A DNA stretch of 64,000 nucleotides from Paenibacillus sp. BIC5C1 (GTDB taxonomy: Bacteria; Bacillota; Bacilli; Paenibacillales; Paenibacillaceae), in the NCBI RefSeq assembly GCF_032399705.1, contig NZ_CP135922.1, forward strand, positions 1,488,001 through 1,552,000, read 5' to 3'. Both the position numbers and the translations under genes were made by a program. The notes beneath the pieces are model-generated. The model saw only the letters and a list, made by a program, of their open reading frames with translations. It ran no database searches and was not told the DNA's origin. Position 1 is the first letter of the stretch, and each line of letters opens with the position of its first letter. Positions 18,250 through 26,998 of this stretch are shown here, in pieces.

Positions 18250-19161
18250 GTGGACCCCAACCTGCATCCGCTGTTCAGACCCATTCAGATGAATGGGACG
18301 GATACAAATTCCTATTATTATGAGCGAATGCCTTCTGTTTCCCTGATGGCTCATATAGCCTGTTATTGGGAATCGGGTTCCATTCCATACATGGGAGAGC
18401 AAGAACAGGAATCTATATCAGTGCCCGCTCGGGTATTGCCGGATGGCTGTACGGATATGCTGATTACATACGACGCGGTCCGTTCGGTTCATTCCTATGC
18501 CTACTGTGGCAATTATTCGCATCCGTTCGTTGTGCCCGAGACATCCGGTATAAGTGCTTCTGCCGATTACACATTTGGCGTTCGTTTTTTCCCAGGCGGG
18601 GCATACGTGTTTCACGGTTTGCCGTTGGAAGGATTTACGGACATGCGAATTCCGCTTGAGGATTGTTGGCCAGTCAGGTTGAATGAGCTGCAGGAGCGGA
18701 TAGCTGGAACAAAAAGCTTTGAAGAACGGGTACGGGTTATGAATGACTATCTAAGTCCCCTGTCCGTGCAAACCAATACATACGAGAATGATCTGATGAA
18801 AAATGCGCTGTATCGCATCTTTATCGATGGGGGACGTATGAGCGTCAGTGAACTGGCCATGCGAGAAGTTGTCAGTGAACGCCAGCTGCATCGGAAGTTT
18901 GCAGAATGGATCGGAATTAGTCCGAAACGATTCAGTGAGGTGGTTCGTTTTCACCGTGTCCTGGGCAGCATTCATCAGGGGCATGCGGCGGATGGGGTAG
19001 CACTGGCCCTGAATCATGGTTTTTTTGACCAAGCTCATCTGATTCGTCAATTCCGAAAGTTTTATGGAGAAACTCCGATGACCGCTGCCAAAGAACATCA
19101 ACAAAGGTTGTCCGATTTGTACAATAACTTGGTTGCCCCTTCCGATATACTTAGATCGTGA
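18250..19161 (+). CDS. AraC family transcriptional regulator
   Basis: A 303-residue regulator. The N-terminal part has the DUF6597-type beta-sandwich (YWES, VLPDGCTDMLI, FGVRFFPGGAYVFHG), and the C-terminal 100 residues hold two helix-turn-helix units: MSVSELAMREVVSERQLHRKF with PKRFSEVVRFHRVL, then ALNHGFFDQAHLIRQFRKF. The start is taken as GTG 18250, seven bases after GGAGGG (18237-18242); an ATG at 18226 has no binding site. The DinB-like gene follows by 26 bases. Its signal and targets are unknown. Confidence 0.85.
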   Translation: MDPNLHPLFRPIQMNGTDTNSYYYERMPSVSLMAHIACYWESGSIPYMGEQEQESISVPARVLPDGCTDMLITYDAVRSVHSYAYCGNYSHPFVVPETSGISASADYTFGVRFFPGGAYVFHGLPLEGFTDMRIPLEDCWPVRLNELQERIAGTKSFEERVRVMNDYLSPLSVQTNTYENDLMKNALYRIFIDGGRMSVSELAMREVVSERQLHRKFAEWIGISPKRFSEVVRFHRVLGSIHQGHAADGVALALNHGFFDQAHLIRQFRKFYGETPMTAAKEHQQRLSDLYNNLVAPSDILRS

Positions 19162-19187
19162 GAATAATAGTAAAGGAGATATCATAT

Positions 19188-19676
19188 ATGAATGGAACTT
19201 TGCAAATGCGGGATCATCTGCTCAATGAATTGGAGACGGGAGTACGTACGGGGGCGAGTCTGATCCGCCTGATCCGTCCAGAGGATTGGGCATACCGCCC
19301 GCAGGACAATATGCGTTCACTGGTGGAACTGGTCCATCATTTTATTCAAATCACGGCATCGGACCTTGCCATTATGCAGGAGAAGAGCGAAGCTGAGGTG
19401 GGTGTGGTAGAGAATAGCCTGTCAGGGATCGAGGATATTGAAAAACTGGAGGCAACACTTTGGGGCAATTTGGAAGCCTACAAAGCTTATATTGTATCAC
19501 TGAGCGAAGAAGATCTGTTGAACCGCTCAACCAAAGCTTTCTATATGGAGCATGGTCATTTGCAGGCTCAATGGCAGATTGAAACGCTAACGCATGTATT
19601 CCATCACCGTTCACAGCTGTATAATTACCTCAAACAGCAGGGGCATGAGTTAAACTTTTTCATGCTGTATGCTTAA
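19188..19676 (+). CDS. DinB family protein
   Basis: A 163-residue four-helix protein of the DinB/YfiT superfamily. The putative metal His residues are in LVHHFIQ (about residue 48) and in THVFHHRSQLYNYL (about residue 138). Such proteins are often thiol-dependent transferases or damage-inducible proteins of unknown activity. AAAGGAG lies nine bases before ATG 19188. It is probably co-transcribed with the AraC-type regulator. Confidence 0.85.
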   Translation: MNGTLQMRDHLLNELETGVRTGASLIRLIRPEDWAYRPQDNMRSLVELVHHFIQITASDLAIMQEKSEAEVGVVENSLSGIEDIEKLEATLWGNLEAYKAYIVSLSEEDLLNRSTKAFYMEHGHLQAQWQIETLTHVFHHRSQLYNYLKQQGHELNFFMLYA

Positions 19677-19705
19677 TAATCTCACAATATGAGTTTCATG
19701 TAGTG

Positions 19706-19735
19706 GCTCCGCCGGATGATCTGGTGGGGCTTTTT
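19706..19735 (+). terminator. Terminator after the DinB-like gene
   Basis: GCTCCGCC and GGTGGGGC pair (with two G-T pairs) around nine bases, followed by T5. Confidence 0.8.
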
Positions 19736-19851
19736 GATTACTTTAGTCTAGCATCTCTATCAAAATGGACGTTATCACACGGTCATTTTACCGTTACATT
19801 AATAGATTCCATGCATAGAATACCGTATCAAAGCAAAAGGAGGTGATTTCC

Positions 19852-20139
19852 ATGGCCATCCTTTTACCGCAACAATTTTATGCCTTAGCGGCTGGTGTGG
19901 GTAAATCGTATTATGAAAACCTTGCTGGAGGCACGAATGCCAGCATCACAGTGAACAATTTTGGTCCTTTCCCGATAGACCTGGTTGTGACTCGTGTTAA
20001 CGCACCAGTAATCACGTATTTGATCCCTGCTGGCAACAGCCTTACGTTGTCTGTTGATTTACTGCTCGTAGCTGCTTTGTTGACTACTCCCGCAGGTGCT
20101 TCAACAGGTACAATTCAAATCGCAACAGCTGATTTCTAA
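19852..20139 (+). CDS. Small beta-rich protein, possibly a spore or surface structural subunit
   Basis: A 95-residue protein I do not recognise with certainty. It has no signal peptide, no Cys, Trp or His, and is rich in Val, Leu, Thr, Ala and Asn. The pattern GGTNASITVNNFGPFPIDLVV, then YLIPAGNSLTLSV and GASTGTIQIATADF, looks like a small jelly-roll domain of the kind found in DUF3992/Ena endospore-appendage subunits. AAGGAGGTGA, a perfect ribosome binding site, lies just before ATG 19852, which suggests high expression. The Ena resemblance is from pattern only. Confidence 0.6.
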   Translation: MAILLPQQFYALAAGVGKSYYENLAGGTNASITVNNFGPFPIDLVVTRVNAPVITYLIPAGNSLTLSVDLLLVAALLTTPAGASTGTIQIATADF

Positions 20140-20160
20140 TGAATGTAGCGTGCTTTGTGA

Positions 20161-20200
20161 ACCTCTGTCGGACATGTTGTCGGCAGAGGTTTTTCTTTTT
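20161..20200 (+). terminator. Terminator after the small beta-rich protein
   Basis: ACCTCTG and CAGAGGT form the stem, with inner CG pairs, followed by two T-runs. Confidence 0.9.
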
Positions 20201-20274
20201 TTATGGATGAATTTGGGGTTGGAATGATATTATACTAGGGGATTTATAAATTTAAGTAGTTGTTATAAGAATGA

Positions 20275-20829
20275 TTGATATTCTTATATCATGGCTATGG
20301 GACGATGACCTGGGGAAAGAGCAAGACTTATAAGGGGAACTGGGTAGCGGGCAAACGTTCAGGATATGGTGTCTACAAAGCAGTGACAAGTGATAAGGAC
20401 CGTGTTACAGACCTCAAGTATGATGGCTTTTGGAAGAATGACAAAAAGGATGGAAAGGGTGAACTGGAGATCAGAGAAATATCCTACGAAGCAACTATGC
20501 TTGAAAATCGTATTCAGAATGGGACTTTTGCTAAGGATCAGTGGATTTCAGGATATGATGTTCGACATGGAGAATACGACCCTCCTTATTACTTTGCGTA
20601 CAAAGATTCAAATTTAAGTCTTAAAATACTGGGTGGTGCAGAAAATATTTTAGATGGATTGAAGGACGGTTATTTCTTCTCATTTACATATCAAAAAGGA
20701 AAAGTATACAAAGATGTCGGTGTTGGAGATGAATTCAGTCAGAAACAGTTTAGATCTTTTATCAAAAATGTAGAAAAAGAGATTAATCCTCATATCAATC
20801 AGTTTGAGAAACTGGCTCAAAAATTATAG
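20275..20829 (+). CDS. MORN-repeat protein, probably 5'-truncated
   Basis: A 184-residue open frame starting with MORN repeats: HGYGTMTWGKSKTYKGNWVA then GKRSGYGVY, and a third partial unit YDGFWKNDKKDGKGELE. The remaining 110 residues are unassigned. The frame opens at TTG 20275 directly after an in-frame TGA and begins in the middle of a repeat (LYHGYGTMTWG), with no ribosome binding site. This suggests that the 5' part was lost. The sequence upstream is AT-rich and shows no repeat in any frame. It may be a remnant rather than an expressed gene. Confidence 0.5.
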   Translation: MIFLYHGYGTMTWGKSKTYKGNWVAGKRSGYGVYKAVTSDKDRVTDLKYDGFWKNDKKDGKGELEIREISYEATMLENRIQNGTFAKDQWISGYDVRHGEYDPPYYFAYKDSNLSLKILGGAENILDGLKDGYFFSFTYQKGKVYKDVGVGDEFSQKQFRSFIKNVEKEINPHINQFEKLAQKL

Positions 20830-20952
20830 GTATTAATCTTAGTAGTAATAGACGGGTACAGTCAAATTTTTGTTTATTAAGGCAGCTATTCGAGTAATTT
20901 ATTGTAGAAGTAATAGGAGACTGACCTTGTTGAAACAGGAGGGGATTGGACG

Positions 20953-21474
20953 ATGAACAGAACAACGTTTCTTGAAACCGAGCGGCTAGTATTTTCGACA
21001 TGGAATGAAGAAGACCGTGCTCTGGCTTCCGCTCTATGGGGTGATCATGAGGTAACGAAGTGGATTAGCAGCAAGGGATTTCTGAGTGAGGATGAAGTGG
21101 AGGCTCGGTTAACCCAGGAAATAAAAAGGCAAGAAGAAGTAGAGGTGCAATACTGGCCACTCTTTGAGAAAGATTCGGAAGTCTTTGTTGGTTGTTGCGG
21201 CTTGCGCCCATATTCTCCGGAAGAAGAGATATATGAATTGGGATTCCATCTTACCCGGGATCATTGGGGCAAAGGCTATGCTATGGAGGCGGCACGGGCG
21301 GTGATTGACTATGCATTTGGCGAACTGAAGGTGAAAGCATTGTTTGCGGGACATCATCCGGAAAATGAAGTGTCGCGTCACATGTTAATCAAGCTGGGCT
21401 TCGAATATGTCCGGGACGAGCGTTATGAACCGACAGGACTGATGCACCCATCCTATTTGCTGAAAAAGGAATAA
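20953..21474 (+). CDS. GNAT family N-acetyltransferase
   Basis: A 173-residue acetyltransferase of the RimJ/RimL-like (Acetyltransf_3) group. It begins LETERLVFSTWNEED, has a central GCCGLRPY strand and the acetyl-CoA-binding ELGFHLTRDHWGKGYAMEAA segment (about residues 95-114), then HHPENEVSRHMLIKLGFEYV. AGGAGGGG precedes the ATG. The substrate cannot be read from the sequence; family members acetylate protein N-termini or small amines. Confidence 0.88.
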   Translation: MNRTTFLETERLVFSTWNEEDRALASALWGDHEVTKWISSKGFLSEDEVEARLTQEIKRQEEVEVQYWPLFEKDSEVFVGCCGLRPYSPEEEIYELGFHLTRDHWGKGYAMEAARAVIDYAFGELKVKALFAGHHPENEVSRHMLIKLGFEYVRDERYEPTGLMHPSYLLKKE

Positions 21475-21566
21475 ATATGTTCAACATTCAAGGCAGCACA
21501 ACGTTTTTAAATATATAGCATAAATGGAGAGGTAGCAGCGGTGACCGTAATTTTTTGGTAAATGGG

Positions 21567-21698
21567 TTTTCATCGTTTTTTTATTTCATTTTCAGCTTCT
21601 ATTAAGGTAGCAGAGGTAAGATAATTCTTGTAAACCCCTTCTCGTGTTAGATAGATGTGTGACTGACCTCGCCGGACGCCGGTGAGGTATTTTTTTTG
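21567..21698 (+). ncRNA. Candidate small RNA, copy 2
   Basis: Second copy of the element at 18063-18183. The conserved middle keeps AAGATAATTCTT (inner hairpin) and the whole TCTTGTAAACCCCTTCTCGT segment. The terminator stem is CCTCGCCGG with CCGGTGAGG followed by T8; compared with copy 1 (CCCCG with CGGGG) the middle base changes on both sides, a compensating change that supports a real RNA stem. It stands between a GNAT gene and rhaD, in its own intergenic region. Confidence 0.65.
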
Positions 21699-21767
21699 CT
21701 TATTTTTATAAATGTACACAAAACAAACATAAACAAAAGTAAATAAAACAAATATTTCTGTATTTCA

Positions 21768-21797
21768 TTGACTAATAAAAGAAAACAAAGGTATAAT
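21768..21797 (+). promoter_or_regulatory. Sigma-A promoter of rhaD
   Basis: TTGACT at 21768-21773 and TATAAT at 21792-21797 are 18 bases apart. Just upstream, 21715-21752 is built from repeated AAACAAA-like units, which could be operator half-sites. Confidence 0.8.
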
Positions 21798-21861
21798 GAA
21801 TGTGAAAAAAGGAACTTACTATGTTCGTGACGGGCATTCTATATTTTATCATGAGGAGAGA

Positions 21862-22719
21862 ATGATGATGAACGTGACCCTTGCCAATGAAACAACGCAG
21901 GCAGCTGGCTTTCATATCCCATTTGTTCGTGAGATGGCGGAAATTACTCAACATATGTGGAAAAACGGCTGGGATGAACGCAATGGTGGCAATGTCAGCT
22001 ATCTGCTGGAGGAAGAGGAAGTCGCCAAATATATCGATATCAACCATGTTATTCTCAAGATCAAACCTGCATTTTCGATGCATGAGCTGGCAGATAAATA
22101 TTTTATTGTGACTGCTTCGGGCAAATATTTCAAAAATGTACTGGCTGATCCAGAGAGCAATCTGGGAGTGTTACGTGTATCGAGTGATGGACAGGAGCTG
22201 GAAGTGCTGTGGGGGCTAAAGTCGGGAGCGAACCCAACGAGTGAATTGCCAACACATTTTATGAGTCATATCGAACGTTTGAAAATAGATCCGAAACACC
22301 GGGTTGTGATGCACAACCATGCGACCAACGTTCTGGCGATGACATTTATCCATGATTTGGACGAAATGAAGTTTACAAAGACGCTGTGGCAGATGTGTAC
22401 GGAATGCGTTGTCGTATTTCCTGACGGCGTTGGTATTATTCCGTGGATGGTGCCTGGATCGAATGAAATTGGACGGGAAACGGCAGAAAAAATGAAGGGT
22501 TACCACGCGGTCATCTGGCCTCAGCACGGGATTTTTGGAACGGGTACAACGATTGATGAAGCTTTTGGTCTTATTGAAACCATTGAGAAGGCAGCCCAGG
22601 TGTATATGCTGGTTGCAGGCCATGAAATCAGACAGCGAATTACGGATCAGCAGCTAGCTACATTAGCCCAAGCTTTCGGTGTCACTCCACGTCCTGGTAT
22701 ATTGAGCATGGAAGTTTGA
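21862..22719 (+). CDS. rhaD: Rhamnulose-1-phosphate aldolase
   Basis: A class II aldolase of 285 residues or slightly fewer. RhaD splits L-rhamnulose-1-phosphate into dihydroxyacetone phosphate and L-lactaldehyde. Zinc-ligand and active-site motifs are visible: [14 protein letters not shown] near residue 38, [40 protein letters not shown], and [10 protein letters not shown] near residue 215. Three ATG codons in a row (21862, 21865, 21868) follow GAGGAGAG; the last two are best spaced. No rhaA, rhaB or rhamnose transporter is adjacent, so this is an orphan member. Confidence 0.88.
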   Translation: MMMNVTLANETTQAAGFHIPFVREMAEITQHMWKNGWDERNGGNVSYLLEEEEVAKYIDINHVILKIKPAFSMHELADKYFIVTASGKYFKNVLADPESNLGVLRVSSDGQELEVLWGLKSGANPTSELPTHFMSHIERLKIDPKHRVVMHNHATNVLAMTFIHDLDEMKFTKTLWQMCTECVVVFPDGVGIIPWMVPGSNEIGRETAEKMKGYHAVIWPQHGIFGTGTTIDEAFGLIETIEKAAQVYMLVAGHEIRQRITDQQLATLAQAFGVTPRPGILSMEV

Positions 22720-22766
22720 CAGATCGAAATCGTATAAAAGAAAGAGCTCCAACACAGCCTAATATG

Positions 22767-22809
22767 AATGGTCTTTGGTTTATTAAACCGAAGGCCATTT
22801 CCTTTTTTT
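22767..22809 (+). terminator. Terminator after rhaD
   Basis: AATGGTCTTTGG pairs with CCGAAGGCCATT around TTTATTAAA, followed by T7 two bases later. Confidence 0.85.
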
Positions 22810-22933
22810 CGGCAAACAAACGCCGTTTTGGTTCAAAAAAGTTCAAAAAGTGGATAAAGCGCGGCTTTGTTATCGATTATTGAATCGTAGTATGCATTAT
22901 CACACGCTGGCGAAATTCGGGTGAAATGACGTA

Positions 22934-22962
22934 TTGTCAATGGCTCGGCGATTTTGCATAAT
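22934..22962 (+). promoter_or_regulatory. Probable promoter of kimA
   Basis: TTGTCA at 22934-22939 and CATAAT at 22957-22962 are 17 bases apart. With the start codon at 23004, the leader would be only about 35 bases, too short for a riboswitch. Confidence 0.55.
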
Positions 22963-23003
22963 AACAATGCTTCACAGATGAAAGACGGAAGGAAGTTATG
23001 ATC

Positions 23004-24821
23004 ATGCTTGGCAAAATGAAGAGAATCTTAATAGGCAAGCCTATGAAATCGGCTGAATTGGATGCAGAAAAATTGGGGAAATGGAAGGCGCTCGCCATCC
23101 TGTCCTCCGATGCACTATCGTCCGTTGCCTACGGTACGGAGCAGATCTTACTGGTGCTCGTTGCGGCCGGATTCGCCGCCTTGTGGTTCTCTGTTCCAAT
23201 CTCCATCGCCGTGTTGGGATTACTCGTCATTTTAATTTTTTCCTACCGCCAGACGATTTTTGCTTATCCAACAGGAGGCGGCGCGTACATCGTAGCCAAG
23301 GATAATCTCGGTACGGCTCCGAGCTTGATTGCCGGAGGATCTTTACTGGTCGATTATATTCTGACTGTTGCGGTAAGTTCGTCCGCAGGGACCGATGCGA
23401 TTACATCTGCCTTTCCAATGCTTCATGATTACAGCATAGTCATTGCATTGATCATGATTGTATTTCTGACCATTATGAATTTGCGAGGGGTGACGGAATC
23501 CGCTTCCGTACTGGCGATCCCCATATATTTGTTTATCTTTTCGATTGCGATTCTGATTATATCCGGGGGGATCAAATTTCTCGCTGGAGGCATGGAAGCT
23601 GCCGCCCCTGAATTTGGAACGAGTATGTCACATGTGAGTCTGTTTCTGCTGCTCAAGGCATTCAGCTCGGGGTGTTCAGCTTTGACTGGGGTTGAGGCGG
23701 TGAGTAACGCCATCCCGAACTTCAAGCAGCCTGCCGAGAAAAATGCAGCGGGAACCTTGATGCTTATGGGATGTATTCTGGGAGCCATGTTTATCGGGAT
23801 CACTTTACTTGCTTATGGTTACGGGGTGAAGCCTGATCCCAAAGCCACCGTGATATCCCAGATTGCCGAGGCGACATTTGGCAGGGGCACGATGTATTTT
23901 ATTATCCAGGGCGTAACAGCACTGATTCTGTTTCTCGCAGCGAATACGGCGTATTCTGCTTTCCCACTGCTCTCCTTCATGATGGCGAAGGATAAATATA
24001 TGCCTCATATGTTTATGGTTAGAGGAGACCGCCTTGGCTTCTCAAACGGTATTATTTTCCTCAGTGTGATGTCTGCCTTGCTGGTTGTCGGATTCAAAGG
24101 AAATACGGAAAGTCTGATTCCGCTCTACGCAGTGGGCGTGTTCATTCCATTTACCCTGTCACAGTTGGGCATGATGATTCGTTGGATCAAAGTCAAACCA
24201 GCCGGTTGGGGTGTGAAGCTGCTCGTCAATACAATTGGCATGCTGACCACGCTGTCGATTACATTGATTTTTATATTCACCAAGTTCACGCAAACATGGG
24301 TTATCTTTATTTTCCTGCCACTCGTCGTTTATGTGTTCATGCGAATTCGCCGTCATTACTGCAACATTGCGGATGAATTGCGGATTGATATCAAGCTGGA
24401 GAAACCGGTGAGAAAGGGCAATACGATCATTATTCCGGTGGCAGGCATTACGAGGGTGGTGATGAATACAATCTCTTACGCTCAGACGATGTCAGATCAC
24501 GTGGTTGCCTTGTATATCGGGTTCGATGATGAAGCCATCCGGAAAATGGAGCAGAAGTGGGAAGAGTGGAACCCTGGGGTTCGCCTGGTTGTCATTAAAT
24601 CGAGATACCGCAGTATTATGGGGCCGCTCAAAAAGTTTATTGATACCGTGGAATGGAAGACGGCCGAGACGGACCATATCACAATTCTAATTCCGCAGTT
24701 CATCACCAAGCATTGGTGGCAAAATGTGCTGCACAATCAGACCAGCTTCATGATCCGTGCTTATCTGATCAATTACAAAGACGTGATAGTCACGACTGTC
24801 CCTTACCATCTCAATCGTTAA
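23004..24821 (+). CDS. kimA: High-affinity potassium importer, KimA family
   Basis: A 605-residue APC-superfamily transporter with twelve hydrophobic helices and a C-terminal cytoplasmic domain of about 150 residues. The start MLGKMKRILIGKPMKS aligns with B. subtilis KimA (YdaO), and LSSDALSSVAYGTEQIL, YPTGGGAYIVAKDNLG, LVDYILTVAVS and GCSALTGVEAVSNAIP are the family's conserved blocks. KimA imports K+ with protons and is inhibited by c-di-AMP in B. subtilis. ATG 23004 has the better spacing from GGAAGGAAG than ATG 22998. No ydaO-type c-di-AMP riboswitch is visible upstream. Confidence 0.9.
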   Translation: MLGKMKRILIGKPMKSAELDAEKLGKWKALAILSSDALSSVAYGTEQILLVLVAAGFAALWFSVPISIAVLGLLVILIFSYRQTIFAYPTGGGAYIVAKDNLGTAPSLIAGGSLLVDYILTVAVSSSAGTDAITSAFPMLHDYSIVIALIMIVFLTIMNLRGVTESASVLAIPIYLFIFSIAILIISGGIKFLAGGMEAAAPEFGTSMSHVSLFLLLKAFSSGCSALTGVEAVSNAIPNFKQPAEKNAAGTLMLMGCILGAMFIGITLLAYGYGVKPDPKATVISQIAEATFGRGTMYFIIQGVTALILFLAANTAYSAFPLLSFMMAKDKYMPHMFMVRGDRLGFSNGIIFLSVMSALLVVGFKGNTESLIPLYAVGVFIPFTLSQLGMMIRWIKVKPAGWGVKLLVNTIGMLTTLSITLIFIFTKFTQTWVIFIFLPLVVYVFMRIRRHYCNIADELRIDIKLEKPVRKGNTIIIPVAGITRVVMNTISYAQTMSDHVVALYIGFDDEAIRKMEQKWEEWNPGVRLVVIKSRYRSIMGPLKKFIDTVEWKTAETDHITILIPQFITKHWWQNVLHNQTSFMIRAYLINYKDVIVTTVPYHLNR

Positions 24822-24921
24822 AAGAATTCAACCGAACATTTTGCGTTAACATTAAATATCCAGTTTTCTGTTAAATTTATTGAATTGATATCTAATCATT
24901 GTTCATCTTCCCTTAACACAC

Positions 24922-24968
24922 AAAACCGCACGAACATTCCCGAATCAAGGGAGTTCTTGCGGTTTTTT
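24922..24968 (+). terminator. Terminator after kimA
   Basis: AAAACCGC pairs with GCGGTTTT, with inner GAAC/GTTC and CCC/GGG pairs, followed by more T. The rest of the stretch to the ugpA-like gene at 25151 shows no clear promoter. Confidence 0.85.
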
Positions 24969-25150
24969 GCTGTTTGCTGTTTTTGTTTTGAAGTCTATTC
25001 AACGTCCTTTGTTTGGTAAAGTCGCTTGTCCACGATTAACGCTGTGTTGATTCAGAACAGATGCTGCTGTAACAGTTGGCTTTTACACTAGTTAATGTGG
25101 GTGATGAAGTTCACACTCCGAATGCGTAGATCAAGGGGGAAGAAAATCCG

Positions 25151-26113
25151 ATGAGTGAGCTTGACAACCGGATCGGCTTGCCTGCTGCCAGACGGCGCGT
25201 ATGGGGCACGAGTCAGCGCCGGACAGCTTCGCTGCGTGTGCAGCGAATACGGGAGAATATGCTGGCCTATGGTTTCCTGGCACCATCGCTGCTTTTATTT
25301 GCAGTGTTTCTGTTTTATCCGATGTTCAAGTCGGTGTACCTGAGTCTGCATTCCACTGACCCTACCGGACAGATTGCAGCTTATGTGGGATTGGACAATT
25401 TCAAAGCGGTATTCCAGTCCGGATTGTTCCTGCAAGGCATGAAAGTGACGTTACTATTTGTCCTGTTCACCGTGCCAACGGGCATGCTGGCAGCTCTGAT
25501 TCTAGCGGCATTAACACACAACCGTTTCAAGGGAATGCGTATATTTCAGTTTGTATTCTCTCTGCCTGTGGTATTGTCTGTCGGTTCATCAGCGGTCATC
25601 TGGAAGTTCCTGTTCCATCCGACCTTGGGTATGCTGAATTATTTATTAGGAAAAGTTGGGATCGATCCGATTCCCTGGCTGACCAGCCCGGATTGGGCCT
25701 TAATATCGATCTCCATTATGACGATTTGGATGAACCTCGGATTCAATTACATTATTCTATCCAGCGGATTACAAGGCATCCCGGATGAAATTTATGAGAG
25801 CGCGAAGATTGATGGTGCAGGTCCTTTGCTTACTTTTCGCAAAATCTCGATGCCACTGTTGTCGCCAACCCTGTTTTTCGTCACCGTTGTATCGATCATT
25901 GGTGCGTTCCAATCATTTGGTCAGATCAACATTCTAACCCGTGGCGGCCCGATGGATAGTACCAATGTATTCGTATATTCCATCTATCAGGAAGCTTTTG
26001 TTAATTTCCGCTTCGGGACGGGCAGTGCGCAGGCGCTTATCCTGTTCGCGGTCATTATGCTGCTGACCCTGATTCAGTTCAAATGGGTGGAAAGGAAAGT
26101 GCATTACCAATGA
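25151..26113 (+). CDS. ugpA: ABC sugar/glycerophosphate transporter permease, UgpA-like
   Basis: A 320-residue CUT1-family permease (MalF/UgpA type) with six membrane helices and the EAA loop ESAKIDGAGPLLTFRKISMPLL at about residues 216-237 that contacts the ATPase. The binding protein encoded downstream resembles UgpB, which points to sn-glycerol-3-phosphate or a glycerophosphodiester as substrate. GGGGGAAGAAAATCCG precedes ATG 25151. The next permease gene overlaps its stop (ATGA). No ATPase gene is present, so a shared MsmX/UgpC-type ATPase encoded elsewhere is probably used. Confidence 0.85.
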   Translation: MSELDNRIGLPAARRRVWGTSQRRTASLRVQRIRENMLAYGFLAPSLLLFAVFLFYPMFKSVYLSLHSTDPTGQIAAYVGLDNFKAVFQSGLFLQGMKVTLLFVLFTVPTGMLAALILAALTHNRFKGMRIFQFVFSLPVVLSVGSSAVIWKFLFHPTLGMLNYLLGKVGIDPIPWLTSPDWALISISIMTIWMNLGFNYIILSSGLQGIPDEIYESAKIDGAGPLLTFRKISMPLLSPTLFFVTVVSIIGAFQSFGQINILTRGGPMDSTNVFVYSIYQEAFVNFRFGTGSAQALILFAVIMLLTLIQFKWVERKVHYQ

Positions 26114-26931
26114 GAACACCATGGACCAAAACATTGCTGTATGTGCTGCTTACAATCTGTGCGGCACTTGTACTGTATCCGGTGCTGTACACCTTTTTCA
26201 TGGCGGTCATGACACCGGAGGATGCCAGTGCGTATCCGCCTCATATCATCCCTCAATCGATAGACTTGTCCAATTTCACGGAAGTATTCGATATCGTTCC
26301 GATTGGTTCGTTTATCGGTAATACGTTCCTGGTGGCAGGGCTGACGATGTTTGGTCAGCTTGTCACAGCGAGCATGGCAGCCTATGCATTCGCGAAAATG
26401 GAGTTTAAGGGCAAGAACGTCATCTTTAGCATGTTTGTGGCGACGATGATGATTCCTTGGGAAGTCACCATGATCCCGAACTATCTGACGGTGCGCAGTT
26501 GGGGCTGGCTCGATACGTACCAGGGGCTGACTATTCCGTTCCTGGCAACAGCGTTCGGTACATTCCTGCTGAGACAATTCTTCATGCAGCTGCCCAAAGA
26601 GCTGTTTGAAGCGGCGAAGATCGATGGCTGCGGGCACATCCGGTATTTTGTATCCCATGTCCTGCCATTGTCCCGCCCGGCACTTGGAACCTTGGCCATC
26701 TATTCGTTCCTGAGCATGTACAACTCCTATCTGTGGCCGCTGCTCGTTACGAATACGCCAGAGATGAGGACGGTACAGATCGGAATCTCGATGCTGGAGT
26801 TCCAGGAATCCACAGCATGGAATCTGGTGTTTGCCGGCACAGCGCTTGTTATTTTACCGTCGCTGCTGCTTCTGGTCTTCGGCTTGAAACAGCTTGTCCG
26901 CGGTATGGCCGCAGGCGCGCTAAAGGGTTAG
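26110..26931 (+). CDS. ugpE: ABC sugar/glycerophosphate transporter permease, UgpE-like
   Basis: A 273-residue CUT1 permease (MalG/UgpE type) with six helices and the EAA loop FEAAKIDGCGHIRYFVSHVLPL at about residues 170-191. It starts at ATG 26110, sharing ATGA with the stop of the previous gene, which implies translational coupling; an upstream in-frame ATG at 26083 is possible but lies inside the previous gene. A 298-base gap with palindromic element B follows before the binding-protein gene. Confidence 0.85.
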   Translation: MRTPWTKTLLYVLLTICAALVLYPVLYTFFMAVMTPEDASAYPPHIIPQSIDLSNFTEVFDIVPIGSFIGNTFLVAGLTMFGQLVTASMAAYAFAKMEFKGKNVIFSMFVATMMIPWEVTMIPNYLTVRSWGWLDTYQGLTIPFLATAFGTFLLRQFFMQLPKELFEAAKIDGCGHIRYFVSHVLPLSRPALGTLAIYSFLSMYNSYLWPLLVTNTPEMRTVQIGISMLEFQESTAWNLVFAGTALVILPSLLLLVFGLKQLVRGMAAGALKG

Positions 26932-26998
26932 TAGGAGTATGGTTTGTTGTAAAGATTTAAACGGTTGGCGGTTTGGATACCCAGGAGCGAATAAACAA

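Noticed and set aside
22810..23003. ydaO c-di-AMP riboswitch before kimA
   Set aside because: Looked for because of the gene identity, but the conserved blocks were not found and a promoter lies only about 35 bases before the start.
24846..24920. TTAACA/TTAAAT repeats as a Pho box for the ugp-like operon
   Set aside because: They lie upstream of the kimA terminator and have irregular spacing.
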